Made by a program: the position numbers and the translations under genes | From: Ornithodoros turicata | Taxonomy: Eukaryota; Arthropoda; Arachnida; Ixodida; Argasidae | NCBI RefSeq assembly: GCF_037126465.1 | Contig: NC_088201.1 | Span: 231,280,258-231,344,257, forward strand | Direction of reading: 5' to 3' | DNA: 64,000 nucleotides | The notes under the pieces: generated by a model | Seen by the model: the letters and a program-made list of their open reading frames with translations, nothing else | Told to the model about the DNA's origin: nothing | Databases searched by the model: none | Part shown: in pieces, positions 1-10,850 of the stretch | How the letters are laid out: each line of letters starts with the position of its first letter | How positions within the stretch are numbered: the first letter of the stretch is position 1

Positions 1-60
1 ACTTTCATCAGACGTCTTCATCTGAAAATTTTCTGGATGGCCCTGCGTACTCCTTTAAGT
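1..60. repeat. dispersed repeat, copy 1
   Basis: Starts ACTTTCATCAGACGTC and contains TGGATGGCCCT and TACTCCTTTAAG. A near-identical stretch occurs at 6724-6782. Its class is unknown and it may extend left of the window. Confidence 0.6.
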
Positions 61-481
61 ATAGAGAACCCCCGAGCTGCTTTCGATTGGTCTGCAGCCC
101 CGCTGACGGTGGTATCGCTAATACTGCAAATGGCCCCGACACCATCAACAGTATAGACAAAGCCTGACCGCTGAAACGGCCTGACGTAATCGTTCAGAGT
201 TCGCCAGTCACGACGTCCTTTCGCCGGCAGGAGCAATGGAGAGGAGCCACCAACAGCCAATGGCAGCAGCAGAAAACTTCTGTTTCGAGATTGGCTACAG
301 CGATTGTCTAACATGCATCATATGACGAGCGAGAGTGGGCGAGTGAGTGGGTCGTGACGACATCGCGACTACATATGTCCCTTCACCCTCCATCGCTTCG
401 TCCCTTTCTTGTTATAGTCGTAACGATGATGCCCACAAACGATTTCGACATTACCCCCTCCCCCCACGCCGCCTCCCCATA
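61..481. other. unrecognised intergenic DNA
   Basis: No gene, RNA or transposon ends recognised. A minus-strand open frame at 18-314 overlaps the dispersed repeat at 1-60 and has no recognisable motif. Confidence 0.4.
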
Positions 482-717
482 CACTCTTAGAAATGAACTT
501 CCCCACATAGCACGCTCCTAGCCAACCATCATCCCGAATGAACGTTCTTGCCCCTGATTTGTTGAAAACGGGAGGAGGAGCCTATTTTGTGTCCATTATG
601 CACGGCACAAAATAGACTCCTCCTCCCGTTTTCAACAAATCTAGGGCGAGAACGTTGTCATACGGGGTGATGATTGGCTAGGAGCGTGCTATGCGGTGAA
701 GTTCATTTTTAAGAGTG
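482..717. mobile_element. family A fold-back MITE (GGAGCC type)
   Basis: Near-complete inverted repeat starting CACTCTTAGAAATG and ending TTTTTAAGAGTG. The arms run through GTTGAAAACGGGAGG to a short central loop. TA flanks both ends (480-481, 718-719), fitting a target duplication. There is no coding capacity, so it must be mobilised in trans. The interior reads GGAGGAGCCTATTTTGTG rather than CGTACGCC. Confidence 0.9.
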
Positions 718-838
718 TATGGCTATGTGGCATGGAAAGGAGACAATAGGCAGGCTTTCTGTATGTAGAGGTGGTGGCGAAATTACTTAAATTTCTCCTC
801 TTATAAAATCTGCTATGCGACCCTTGTCAGACAATGTA

Positions 839-994
839 CACTCTTAAAAATGAACCTCACCACATAGCACGCTCCTCGCTAACCATCATCCCGAATGACA
901 ACGTTCTCGCCCCTGATTTGTTGAAAACGCGGGGCGGAGCCTGTATTCTGTGCCGTGCATAATGAGCACAAAATAGGCGCCGCCTCCCGTTTTC
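839..994. mobile_element. family A MITE, right arm lost
   Basis: Left end CACTCTTAAAAATGAACC preceded by TA, through the centre to CGCCTCCCGTTTTC, then similarity stops abruptly at about 994. The distal right arm is missing. Confidence 0.8.
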
Positions 995-1194
995 GGCTGG
1001 ATTTGGCCATGGACCGAGCAATTTTGACACAATGAGAGAGAGGGCTAGAGTCCAGCTGATTTAGAGACACAAAGTGTGATTCTGAAAGATTGGTAGCGCG
1101 GGCAGCGGAGATGGACGTGTTCTAGATCTTCCAGATTATCGCATTATAAAAGAAAGAGTGCCGCTATGGCTTCATGTCAAAACCTTTGCGTGTA

Positions 1195-1443
1195 CACTCT
1201 TAAAAATGAACTTCACCGCATAGCACGCTCCTAGCCAACCGTAATCTCGAATGAAATCGTTATCTGCCGTGATTTGTTGAAAACGGGAGGCGTACGCCTT
1301 TTCTGTGACATTTACGCTGTTCATAATTGTCACAGAAAAGGCGTACGCCTCCCGTTTTCAACAAATCAGGGCAGATAACGATATCACTCGAGATTATGGT
1401 TGGCTAGGAGCGTGCTACGCGGTGAAGTTCATTTTTAAGAGTT
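1195..1443. mobile_element. family A MITE (CGTACGCC type)
   Basis: Ends CACTCTTAAAAATG and TTTTTAAGAGT with TA on both sides. Arms contain GTTATCTGCC, GTTGAAAACGGGAGG and the internal palindrome GGCGTACGCC around a CATTTACGCTGTTCATAATTG centre. Noncoding fold-back. Confidence 0.9.
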
Positions 1444-1650
1444 TAGATGTCTGAGCTACCGGACGAAAAATGGTCCGCGTCAGCGTTCTTTATCTGACGT
1501 TGTCGCACGAAGTATGGTGATGGTGATGAAGGAAATAAAACGGGAGATGTAAGTCGCGACAATATCAGGCTAGCTCTATACTCCAGCACGCCCACGTAGA
1601 GTTGGTTAAAAAAAAAGGGGGAAAACAAAAACATAACGAAGGAATAACTA

Positions 1651-1888
1651 CACTCATAGAAATGAACTTCACCACACAGCACGCTCCTAGCCAACCATCA
1701 CCTCGAATGACAACGTTCTCGCCCCTGATTTGTTGAAAACGGGGGGAGGAGCCTATTTTGTGCCGTGCATAATGAGCACAAAATAGGCTCCTCCTCCCGT
1801 TTTCAGCAAATCAGGGGCGAGAACGTTCTCATTCGGGATGATGGTTGGCTACGAGAGTGTAATGTGGTGAAGTTCATTTCTAAGAGTG
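1651..1888. mobile_element. family A MITE (GGAGCC type)
   Basis: Starts CACTCATAGAAATG, ends ATTTCTAAGAGTG, flanked by TA/TA. It truncates the 3' side of the tRNA-like sequence immediately to its right, so it inserted into or beside that SINE. Confidence 0.9.
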
Positions 1889-1890
1889 TA

Positions 1891-1956
1891 GAAGTCGAAC
1901 CCACATCTTCTGGATGGCCGGTCCAGGGCTCTACCAATTGAGCTAAGCTAACATGC
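1891..1956 (-). repeat. tRNA-like SINE head or tRNA relic
   Basis: On the minus strand a D arm TAGCTCAATTGGTAGAGC is followed by an anticodon-like stem-loop (CTGGA, loop CCGGCCA, TCCAG) and a T arm beginning GTGGGTTCGACTT. Box A- and box B-like elements are present. Where a tRNA T stem should close, the sequence runs into the MITE at 1651-1888, so there is no acceptor stem. This is a truncated tRNA-derived SINE or pseudogene, not a functional tRNA. Confidence 0.6.
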
Positions 1957-2404
1957 CTTCCAGGGTGCGTCATCTGAAGGGACAAACCAGTCACTCTCTC
2001 TCACTCATCCTCCTTTCACTCTTACATTTTTGCTCACTCATACACACATTCATACGACGGGATCGACGCAGGCGGCAACTGTTCAACATGAGAGAATTAC
2101 TATTGGCAGTTTACTCAAACCGTGCAAACAACGAATCCTCAAAGTAAAAGCAGTAAAATGAAGAAACAGAAAGCTTACTACTTTCAGAATTTTGAAAGAA
2201 CGGTGTGTCCATTACCGCAATGTGGAACTATGCGAACTTCCTGCAACCGGTCATGAAGGACAGCGAACAGAAAAAATCATCACGAGTCAGTCGGAAGATC
2301 GATGAGCAAGTTCAGCAAGTTACATCTGCTCCAGGTCTGAAATATCTAGAGCACATCCTCCTCCTCCATTGCCCGTGTGTCTCAACCATGTGTCTGTACT
2401 ACCA

Positions 2405-3319
2405 CACTCTAAGAAAGAAAAAAAGGAGTGATTTTACTCCTTCTTGGGACTAAATGCACTGCCACAAAAAATAGTCCCTTCCGGGAGTAAATGAATGTCA
2501 CAGAGTGGAGACTGCATTTCACGCGCTGTTGTAAGAGTCCCAGGTACATAACTCGTGTGCACGCATGAAAATACTTTGAAGCAAACCGTCAACCGTGATA
2601 TATCGAGAGATATAAAATCTTGCGCCATACATGGGGCACAATTTGCGAAGAAAGATGCGCTAACTGTTTCTTACTCGGTGTGGCTGGAAAAATTGCTACG
2701 TTTGCAGAGTTGTACAGCCTTATGTCATCAAATTGGCCTAGGGCACATATTTGCGTAGACTGTTGCATTCAGGAGACCATTCGCAAAGTTCAGTGACAAT
2801 TTGCAGTCCCGGGGAGTAAATGTCGGGACTAAATGTCGGGTTAGGGGACTAAAATGGGGAGTAATTGCAGTCTACACTGTAAACGGAAAAACACCCTTAT
2901 GGGTGTAAATGGCTCGTCCTATAACTCACACCTCTTTTTACACCATATGGTCTGGAAAACCCTTTTCAGAGGGTATATTCTGTGTAAAACACCCTTTGAA
3001 AGGGTGCTTTTCCTTGAAAATGCCGTCTTTTTCACCCTTTATACACCCTGTTAGGAGGGTGTCTAACAATCTTACACCCTGTTAAAAGGGTGATTAAAGG
3101 GTGCAAAGAAGGCATTTTCAAGGAAAAGCACCCTTTCAAAGGGCGTTTTACACAGAATACACCCACTCACAAGGGTGTTCTAGACCATATGGTGTAAAAA
3201 GAGGTGTGAGTTATAGGACAAGACATTTACACCCATAAGGGTGTTTTTCAGTTTACAGTGTAGGGGAGTAGAATTAAGCTACAATTACTCCCCGTTTTAC
3301 TCCTTTTTTTCTTAGAGTG
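2405..3319 (-). mobile_element. family D MITE carrying a nested family E MITE
   Basis: Starts CACTCTAAGAAAGAAAAA, ends TTTTTCTTAGAGTG, with CA on both sides (2403-2404, 3320-3321). It is the inverted counterpart of the 533-bp element at 12535-13067; the extra length is the family E insertion at 2875-3260. Interior motifs TTTTACTCC, TATATCTCTCGATATATC and AATTACTCCCC are shared. Its flanking dinucleotide is CA, not TA. Confidence 0.85.
2875..3260. mobile_element. family E fold-back MITE nested in family D
   Basis: Begins CACTGTAAACGGAAAAACA and ends TTTCAGTTTACAGTG with TA on both sides (2873-2874, 3261-3262). Long arms repeat ACACCCTTATGGGTGT, GGTCTGGAAAACCC and GAAAGGGTGCTTTTCC. Tc1/mariner-like in ends and target. 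Confidence 0.9.
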
Positions 3320-4137
3320 CATGTGTCTCTAAGTCAGCTGAACTCTCGCCCTCTCGCTGCGTCAAACTTGATTGGTCTAGGGTCTATGGCCAAATGCACC
3401 ACCACCAACAACAACAACAATAAATGATGACGACGAGATGGGGTGTTTCACCGCGGTGGAGCGGTACCCCACCCCATTGCACGTGAAACATTATGTGAAA
3501 ATCATGAAGGAAGGATGAAAATGCAAGAAAGAACTAAAGCGTCTGGAGCAATCCAGTGGACGACAGGAAGTCCATGAACAGGTGAAGAACCCGGCGATGG
3601 AGCACAGGATCTTCGTAGGGGCCAATGAGTGCAGCTCAGTTGAGCGTCCTCTTGCTGACATACGGGCAAGCTCATCACACAGTATCCGCCTTTACGGCCG
3701 GAAGAGTGCACGTTCCATAATAATGTGCTGGGTGGTCGCCACGACACCGCAGGTGGAACCACTACGACCTACTAGATTACAACGACCATGTCATAATCAG
3801 CAACCCCTATGAGGAGCCCGTCCGCACGGTCCGCTAGGGGCGCTACTCATCGGCACGCGAGATCTGCCCCACGATTGGACGATGGAAATTTGAATTCTGG
3901 ACGCGCAGAAGCGTATGTACGACTACCGTAGCAGACGACAGCGATAGCTCCTATGAAAACACGTAGAATGATGATGATAATCAACCTAAAAATGAAACAT
4001 CCGTGGAATATTCACCGCTTGTACAGAAATATTAAGGTAAGTTGAAGTACAAAGTATTGTAGAAGTTGAGGAAGCAATAACTGGGACCATCAGTAGCGCC
4101 ACCGCTACCTTCCAAAAATGCGGCGCTGGGAAGGGGT
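3320..4137. other. intergenic DNA with a short inverted coding relic
   Basis: Mostly unrecognised. At 3764-3835 a plus-strand frame reads HYDLLDYNDHVIIS and runs to a stop. The same peptide core, LLDYNDHVI, occurs in the minus-strand frame at 4138-4392, so this is an inverted copy of a repeat-derived coding piece. Confidence 0.45.
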
Positions 4138-4392
4138 CTATATGACATGGTCGTTATAATCTAGAAGGTCGTGGGTGGAACAGAAACTTGTGTCACAGCA
4201 TCTGATCATGCACTTGAGTTGCGGGGTGAAAGCCACATTGAGGCGGAGTCTACGCAGGAGGGAGGTAAAATGGCGTAATAGACGGGCAGGGAAAGAAAAC
4301 GACAAGTTTAGGTCTACCGAATACATGGGAGATTGAGTAGTGCTTGATGTCCCTGCGCCATTGCTGCAGAGCCAAGGGTTGAAACCACGCAA
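4138..4392 (-). pseudogene. LINE ORF2 C-terminal relic (probable)
   Basis: The minus-strand frame contains LLRRLRLNVAFTPQLKCMI followed by CCDTSFCSTHDLLDYNDHVI. The RLRLNVAFT motif resembles the region after the RNase H domain of I/R1-like non-LTR retrotransposons, where LRLNVAYT-type motifs precede a Cys-rich segment. The fragment is short and lacks reverse-transcriptase catalytic motifs. The C-terminal LLDYNDHVI piece is shared with 3764-3835 in inverted orientation, so the end is rearranged. Confidence 0.45.
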
Positions 4393-4429
4393 TTAGTATA
4401 GGGTCCTTTTGTCACCTCTCGACAGCACA

Positions 4430-4560
4430 ATGGGCATGGCTATCGGGTGACTCATGGGCAGCCGTTGCCAAATTCCAGCCCACCAACGCTCTTCCCTAAA
4501 AGCGCTTCTAAACCTTTTTGGACATCGTATATAGGAGTGGGGTCCGTCCCCACTCTGAGG
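4430..4560 (+). pseudogene. LINE 3'-end fragment (weak)
   Basis: The stretch CCACCAACGCTCTTCCC to CTTTTTGGACATCGTAT parallels the LINE 3' coding end at 42695-42745 (CCCACTAACGCTCTGCCC to CTTTCTGGATACCGTCT). Only this short similarity supports it. Confidence 0.35.
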
Positions 4561-4985
4561 CGACTCATTATTACATTTCACAACATTACCGCATGCAATG
4601 GGGTATAGGCTATAGCCCCTGGCGATATAACTCCTCAATTATCATCATTAAACAAAGTTGTTGTTGATGTTATATCTGCAGATATTTAATATTTAATTAT
4701 ATCGCCTTGTTAGCCGCGTGAAAACCAAATCCTGCCTTTTGTTTCGACTCGTCTGCGCTGGACCCAGGGTATGCAGCTGCACCCGTTCCTCTGAAGTTCG
4801 TCCGTTTTTCCTACTCGACTACTGAAAACGCATGTCAGAGAAGCAATAAAAGGAATCGCAGCCAGGGACAAGGAGAAGGAAGCGCAGAAACGAACTATCA
4901 ATAATGATACAGGTCCCGACAAAAGTTTACGGAACACGCGAGCTGTGTATTTTCCCCTCGATAGGACACCCTAGCTCCTACCACC

Positions 4986-5074
4986 GGCTATGTTGTCTGA
5001 CGTTTTCCTTGGGTTTTCCGAAGACTTTCCAGACGAATGTCGGCAGAGTTCCCCCTGAAGTCGGCCCAGGACAG
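4986..5074 (+). repeat. SINE body fragment
   Basis: Contains TTGTCTGACGTTTTCC, GGGTTTTCCGAAGAC, AGACGAATGTCGGCAGAG and AAGTCGGCCCAGGACAG, matching the middle of the full SINE at 41426-41709. Head and A-rich tail are absent. It abuts a family E fragment. Confidence 0.8.
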
Positions 5075-5077
5075 AAG

Positions 5078-5113
5078 CCATTTACACCCATAAGGGTGTT
5101 TTTCAGTTTACAG
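5078..5113. mobile_element. family E MITE terminal fragment
   Basis: CATTTACACCCATAAGGG followed by TGTTTTTCAGTTTACAG matches the right terminus of the family E elements at 2875-3260 and 59411-59802. The final GTG and TA are lost. Confidence 0.8.
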
Positions 5114-6723
5114 CGATACCGCGATTGTGACTGTATTTCCGTATTATTTTGCGCAACCCCGCTGGCCCCCAAGCTTTTGGGACATTTGGGATACCAGGTC
5201 GGCCCACGATGCGATCGAAATTTCTCGATCGAATCACCACGCGCAACGCGGTATACTTCATATCTGCTCATCGAACTTCTTTCGTCAACTCCCCCAGGTA
5301 CAAACAACCACGTCCTCCGCGGACCTTCTTCCATACTTCATTGATCTTCCCGCGTAATCTACATGTCCCCCCAGTATATAGAGAGCACCTCTCCGTTGCC
5401 GCTACGCGATGTCCCCGTGGACACACGAACGCCTCCCAGCGTTATGACAGATGACCGTATATACGTGCGGTTGTCTCCCGTGGTTTATATACCCGTTACA
5501 CTTGGAAGGAAACGATAGCTGAAAATAATCCATCACTCATTGAGACCGGACGAAGAAGGCTATTAGGACGCGTCGGCCGTCTTTACGCCGGCCAGCGAGG
5601 ATGACGGATGAGGCTGCGGCCATTATATACAGCCGTGGGATACACCTCGATGGAATAGGACCCCATATTGGCTGGGGATTTCCCTGGATGTCGCCCTGAT
5701 TGACTTCCAGAAGCTCGGACTTGGAAAGTTGATCGTCGCGCGTGGCCTTGGAGGATACGTTGCACTCGCCGTCGAAGGACTCCCACAAGGTTTGCTAAGC
5801 AGTGATTGGCCAGCGTGAACTGCGTTTCCGAGTCCCGGTCCGTTGTCTATAGACTCCACGGAATTTATGAATACCATTTTTTTTTAGTATGTCCTGCCTG
5901 CTTTTCGATGGATTGATGTATCGAGTTTACTGAGATAAACTGCTACATTTCTGGTGAAATAAAGGCTTCTAAAAAAAAAGAAACAATGGCAGGTATGATG
6001 CAAGTTATATCAAACCAACCACAGCGACAGGGATGTTTATTTGAGCTTCTCTCTCGCTACCCGGCTTTTACGAGCTGAGTTGATGCATTCGCTTGTGCAG
6101 CGCGATGTGCAAGAAGCTCTTAAAGTAGCACAGAAGTCATTTTTAACACCCAGTTTTCTTCTTATAAAACTGTTAAGTTTGCCAGTAAGATGCACCATGC
6201 GAAGTAATTTACACCGCAGAGTCATAATTATCGCAGAAATTGAATTTAAAATACGCCGCAAAAAGCGACCGTGCGCAACGGTGGTGAAGAGCAGTACCAG
6301 CCTGTGATCTGCCTGGAACCTCGCGCTGACGCTATAAGGAGAACGCTCGTTGATTGGCCTAAAAAAATGTTGTCTGCTACTCCTCTGTCGTCTGCTACTC
6401 GGCTGTTCGGGGTTCTGATAAAGCCTTGCTCCTTGCTCGGTAATGCTTCGGCCGCTCCTTCTATCCCCAATTCTCCGGGAAAACTGGCAAAACAGGTTTA
6501 CGGCGGCAAAGCGACAATGCGCTGACCCCCACTGATCGGCAAACCAGAACGAGTCTCCTTATGCCGTCATCGGTGACGTGCCGTCATACCTCCTCATCCT
6601 CGTTATAGTTGGAGTGGCGAGTTAAGGGTGAAGGCGCGGACCTATGTTTATGTAAGTTTTTTTCTGGGAAACAAATTGCACACATCAAAACATTTCGCGC
6701 TATTCGGTATAATGACACACACA
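5114..6723. other. unrecognised intergenic DNA
   Basis: Several overlapping short open frames on both strands (for example about 146 codons plus at 4904-5344 and 84 codons minus at 5623-5877) have no family motifs and no consistent splice context. A poly-T run lies at 5879. TCGTCTGCTA-like motifs occur at 6371 and 6390, also seen in the M elements. Confidence 0.4.
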
Positions 6724-6782
6724 CTTTCATCAGATGTCTTCATCTGAAATTTTTTTGGATGGCCCTCTGTACTCCTTTAAGG
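6724..6782. repeat. dispersed repeat, copy 2
   Basis: ACTTTCATCAGATGTCTTC through TACTCCTTTAAG repeats the first 60 bases of the window with few changes. Confidence 0.6.
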
Positions 6783-7628
6783 GGACGTGAACTTCTTCGG
6801 ACTGATCATAATCAGGAAAATGACACACCCAACGTGACTCCCCCGAAATGACCGATCTGCACCTTGCACCTTTCTTCGCTTCTTCTTCTTTTGTTCTTCT
6901 CGTCGTTTCTTCTCTTCTGTCTTTCGGTGATGCGGCATACGGGACAAGACCTTCGCGAAATTAAGTCCTTAACAGCTGTCGCTGTAAAACGGTACTTGCT
7001 ACTCCAGGCATGCGTTGGAGGCATGCGTTCAACACTACAGGAACTCAGTCCCAGTTTCGTCCATGAAACACTTGTGTTCGGCTGCAGCAGATTCTGCAAC
7101 AAACAAAAGCTCCTGTTGTACGGGCATTTCTTACGGCCATTATCGAAACCAATTGACATTGAACTTGTCCGGAGCGCCATCATCCGTCTGACTTTTCAGC
7201 CTGTCAGACAGCATTGGATCCAGTGCTGTTTGAGAAGTTGACACGTTTCACGCTTGGCATGTTGAATGGTCATTCGTTTCAAAGACGATTGAGGACTGCC
7301 CGCGCAAGACCCTAGATCTGCATACCCTCGGCGAACCCCTCAAGTCCTTCAGGGAGCCCTAAACCCAACAGTTAACGGTCACGTGACTCCGTGACGCGTA
7401 GAATACGCCGCAAGTAGCATAGCACCATGTGTTTAGCAGACGCATAGACCACCCGTCGCGCCGCGCCTCACCAATACATCAGGTGATTGGGAAAGTGTGG
7501 ATCGTTGGCAAAACAAGCGCATGTTGATGTTGCCGTCGAGTAACTTCGTCGTTTTCCCGTTTCCTTAGGTTAGATCAGGGTAGTATCTGCCAGGCACATG
7601 AAGTTTTCCTTCGTATCTTCCTAAGGAG
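6783..7628. other. unrecognised intergenic DNA
   Basis: A plus-strand 125-codon frame at 6864-7241 begins with a leucine/phenylalanine-rich stretch produced by a CTT-rich tract. Nothing after it matches a family I know, and an overlapping minus frame is just as long, so I do not call a gene. Confidence 0.4.
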
Positions 7629-8878
7629 GGAGTCACACTGGTTATATACGTGCTCCAAACATGTATGGAGCATGTATAATGTTCGGTCACGCTGGTTATA
7701 CAATTCTTGGTTGACAACGTTGTTTGGTACAAACGCGTGTATGATTATACAGGGTGTGTGCCATATGTGCCAGGGTGGTGAAGCCATACTCAGTGTAAAA
7801 AAAATAAACAGAGCGCGAAAACATGGGCTTCCATGCATTAGAATACGGCGGTCATGACAGTGCATGGTAGTGCATTTCGGTCTCATGAGAGTTATGTGCT
7901 GGCACCGCTAGGGGTACTGCCGATGAGCATCCATGTGGGACATCGTTTCGATTTATGCACCGATAGCTCCCCTAGCGGTACTTGAACACAACTCTCCTAC
8001 GTGCACCATGTTGCCCTTTCATATACACCCTGTTGTCCACCATGTTGCCCTATTCTGATGCACGGAAGCCGACGTTTTCGTTGTTCCGTTTATTTTTTAA
8101 GCTGAGTTCAGAATTCCACAATTTTTCTACAGATTTCGCACGCATAAACGCGCCATCGTGTGCCACCGGAAGTTCGTTAGTTAGGTAGGCAACAAGCTAT
8201 GTGCCTAAATGCGGGTCACGTTTTTCTGCACACACCCTGTACATAATCTCGAACATAGGTTGTTCAAACATCGGTCACACTGGTTATACAACTTGACTGG
8301 AGCAACAGTGGGAGTGGCTTAAACCGTGACGTATGGCACACGTCAGTGTCACAGTAACTAACCGAAGAGTGTATATAGCTTCTATTCGCGGACATCGCTA
8401 TTCAAAATGTACGAAGACGGGGCTGCACTTGCTGATTTTCGATTGTTTCATGCTCCATGTGCGCAGGCAAAGAGGTCGCCATTTTGAATGTACGTGCAAC
8501 ACAATGTCGCGAACACTGACTTACAACTTACTCGTGTAAAATAACTCACGCGCATCACGATGTTGTTGACACTGACTCGTGCGAACGAAAACTGTCGTGG
8601 CGAATACGCCCGTTTATCCAACTTGTCCATCACCGTTTTTTGACAGTGCCCAAATACGTCGTCGTGTGTTTGACAACATGTTGTCAAACATAGTCAGAGC
8701 GCTTGCTTGTATGACGGCACGGTCACACTGGTTTTAAAACATGTTTTGTCGGTGTATAAGCAGTGTGACCAGCACTGTATGATCATACACGTTTCAGGGG
8801 TGTTTGTTATACACGTTCGTCATACATATATGACGGGATGTTCGTGTATAATGTATAATGTATAACCAGTGTGACTCC
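7629..8878. mobile_element. DNA transposon with GGAGTCACACTGGTTATA ends
   Basis: The left end reads GGAGTCACACTGGTTATA; the right end is its inverse, TATAACCAGTGTGACTCC. Internal copies of GGTCACACTGGTTATACAA (8273) and GGTCACACTGG (8720) suggest subterminal repeats or a composite of related short elements. A smaller inverted pair, GCACCGCTAGGGGTACT and CTCCCCTAGCGGTACT, lies at 7900-7983. No transposase seen. Confidence 0.65.
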
Positions 8879-9277
8879 GGCCTAATGCAATGGTATCGAC
8901 CATCGGAAACAACCACCAAGGCAACGCATGTGTCCGGCGGCTGCCAGCGCAGTGGCTTTGTTTTGCAAATGACGAGTAGCGACATCTGGCGGACATCTCG
9001 TCAAATACAAGCTGTGACGTAGATTGTTTGCAAAACAGGCAGTCGTCTATTTTCAATAATAGATCAAAACTCCGCGGCAGTTCCCAGCGTTGTAGCTACG
9101 TTACACTATTCTGGTTACGTCAGTCCCGCAGGCGTCCAATGCCGGGCGCCGCAGTGGCCGATTTCTGAGGGCGTTTTTTGGCACTGAATTGCGCGCTGAC
9201 GAGACTTCATACAGCGATAATATTGTGCGTGGTGGATCCTGAAAGTTGACAGGATTTCGAGCAATCCTAAGTAGGAC
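8879..9277. other. unrecognised intergenic DNA
   Basis: No coding, RNA or repeat features recognised between two transposons. Confidence 0.4.
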
Positions 9278-9934
9278 CAGTGATGGCCAGTAGTTAACTA
9301 CATGTAGTTAAACTACTAGTTAAACTACCTGATTGTAGTTAAAAAGTAGTTATCAACTACCTGCAGAAGTGTAGTGGCAACTACTAGTTAAACTACTATT
9401 TTAAGTAGTTAACTACAGTAGTTAGGTTACTGAAGGCGCCAACTACTTCCGATTTTGCCGCAAGCTTTACGGCACGATTGTGCTTCCGACTTTTACCTTG
9501 AGCTACATGTTTGATGAGAACGGAGGTGCAGAGCAATTGTGTTAGTGCATGTGTACTAAATCTTCACTCTTAATGCTTGTCTAGTGAAGCCTCATTTGAT
9601 TTGCTGTCAAATAATTCTGCAACTTAGTTTATCGCGTAGGTGCAGAAAGAACCCCGCCGCAAGCTTTGTATTTGACGATCGCAGCAATGGCTTGAGCCAA
9701 AGTTTTTTTATTGCTTGTGATTCATATTTAGGTGTTCAAGAACAATGCAAGGGATTGGTGTTGCTGGACAACGTTAAGTAGTTATAGATGTAGCTAAACT
9801 ACATTGCAGTAGTGAAAAAAGTAGTTTTAACTACTCCCCCGAAAAGTAGTTGAACTACTAGTTAAACTACTCAATCACAAAGTAGTTAGTAGTTATAGTT
9901 AAACTACTGTAGAAGTAGTTAGTGGCCATCACTG
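9278..9934. mobile_element. hAT-like non-autonomous element, TAGTTAACTAC-rich, copy 1
   Basis: Ends CAGTGATGGCCAGTAGTTA and GTTAGTGGCCATCACTG. Flanks AGTAGGAC (9270-9277) and AGTATGAC (9935-9942) match at 7 of 8 bases, the 8-bp duplication expected of hAT. Both subterminal regions are filled with clustered GTAGTTA/TAACTAC motifs, likely transposase-binding arrays. No transposase frame. Second copy at 63070-63650. Confidence 0.85.
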
Positions 9935-9988
9935 AGTATGACTTTCCAGCTTAATTAAACGTGTGTTCGTGCTAATTGTTGATTTACC

Positions 9989-10196
9989 GCGTATTCACAC
10001 GAACGACATCCACATGGAACATTCTAGTGGGAGGAAAAGCAGAGGGAAAAATAACTGCTCATGCGGCGGAAGTTCTGCTGCGTCTTACACTCGGAAGGCG
10101 CGGGGAGCTGCGCACTGCTCACATCGCAGACGACAGCTGCTGTCGTCTGCTATGGAATATGTTGTGGCTGACCCACAGGATATTCGTCGTGGTTAG
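9989..10196. mobile_element. M element copy (GTATTCACACGAACGACAT end)
   Basis: The left end GTATTCACACGAACGACAT matches the left end of the M element at 61991-62249. It contains CAGACGACAGCTGCTGTCG and TCGTCTGCTA. The right end GGATATTCGTCGTGG is a degenerate match. Confidence 0.5.
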
Positions 10197-10384
10197 GAGA
10201 GCACGAAAGCGCATGACGTTTGGCCCACGTGACAGCACAAAATAATGACGTTTTTGCGCATATTCCGCTGGAGTAGTCTGGGTAACGTCGTTAGCCTCTG
10301 GAAGTTAAGTTATCTTCACATTCGTCTCCCAGCACCATTTTATGCTAGTCAAAGTAACGAGAAGTGTTTCACCAGCGGGCTAAG

Positions 10385-10673
10385 GCGTCCTTCTCGTTCA
10401 TGGTAGCCAATGTAATGCTGAATACTGGGAGGTGGAGAGTTCGAATCCTACCTCCGGCTGCGCTGTCTGAGGTTTTCCCTGGGTTTTCCGAATACTTTTC
10501 AGACGAATGTCGATACAGTTCCTCCTGAAGTCGGCCCAGGACGCATGTTATCTCACTTGTCCCCTACTCCTTCCTGCTGTCCTCTCTCCATCTGTCCACC
10601 TCTGTACGCCGCTCATAGCCACAGTTGCTTCGCGCAGCTAACACGGAGTAAAAAAAAAAAGAAAAAAAAAAGA
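10385..10673 (+). repeat. tRNA-derived SINE, near full length
   Basis: A tRNA-like head with box B GAGTTCGAATCCTACC is followed by GAGGTTTTCCCTGGGTT, AGACGAATGTCG, AAGTCGGCCCAGGACGCA, CTCTCCATCTGTCCAC, TACGCCGCTCATAGCCACAG, GCTAACACGGAGT and an A-rich tail. Box A is diverged. RNA polymerase III transcribed class, moved by LINE machinery. Confidence 0.85.
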
Positions 10674-10850
10674 AGCGGCTCAGAAAGAGTAGGTGGGGTT
10701 GAAACGCATTCGGACCCGTGTTCCCGTGACTAGTTTACTGGCCTGATGAGGTGAACAGTACGAAAAAGACGAAGGAGTAGTCCTTTGTCCTGTCCGCTCC
10801 TCCTTTGTCTTGTGCGTCGTGTTTACCTCACCGTGCACTCACACTAACTA

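Noticed and set aside
1891..1956. Functional tRNA gene on the minus strand
   Set aside because: The T arm is not closed and the acceptor 3' strand is replaced by a MITE; position 33 is C instead of T.
4904..5344. 146-codon plus frame
   Set aside because: It crosses a SINE fragment and a family E fragment, so it is a composite of repeats.
6864..7241. 125-codon plus frame with signal-like leader
   Set aside because: The leader comes from a CTT-rich tract, the opposite strand has an equally long frame, and no family is recognisable.
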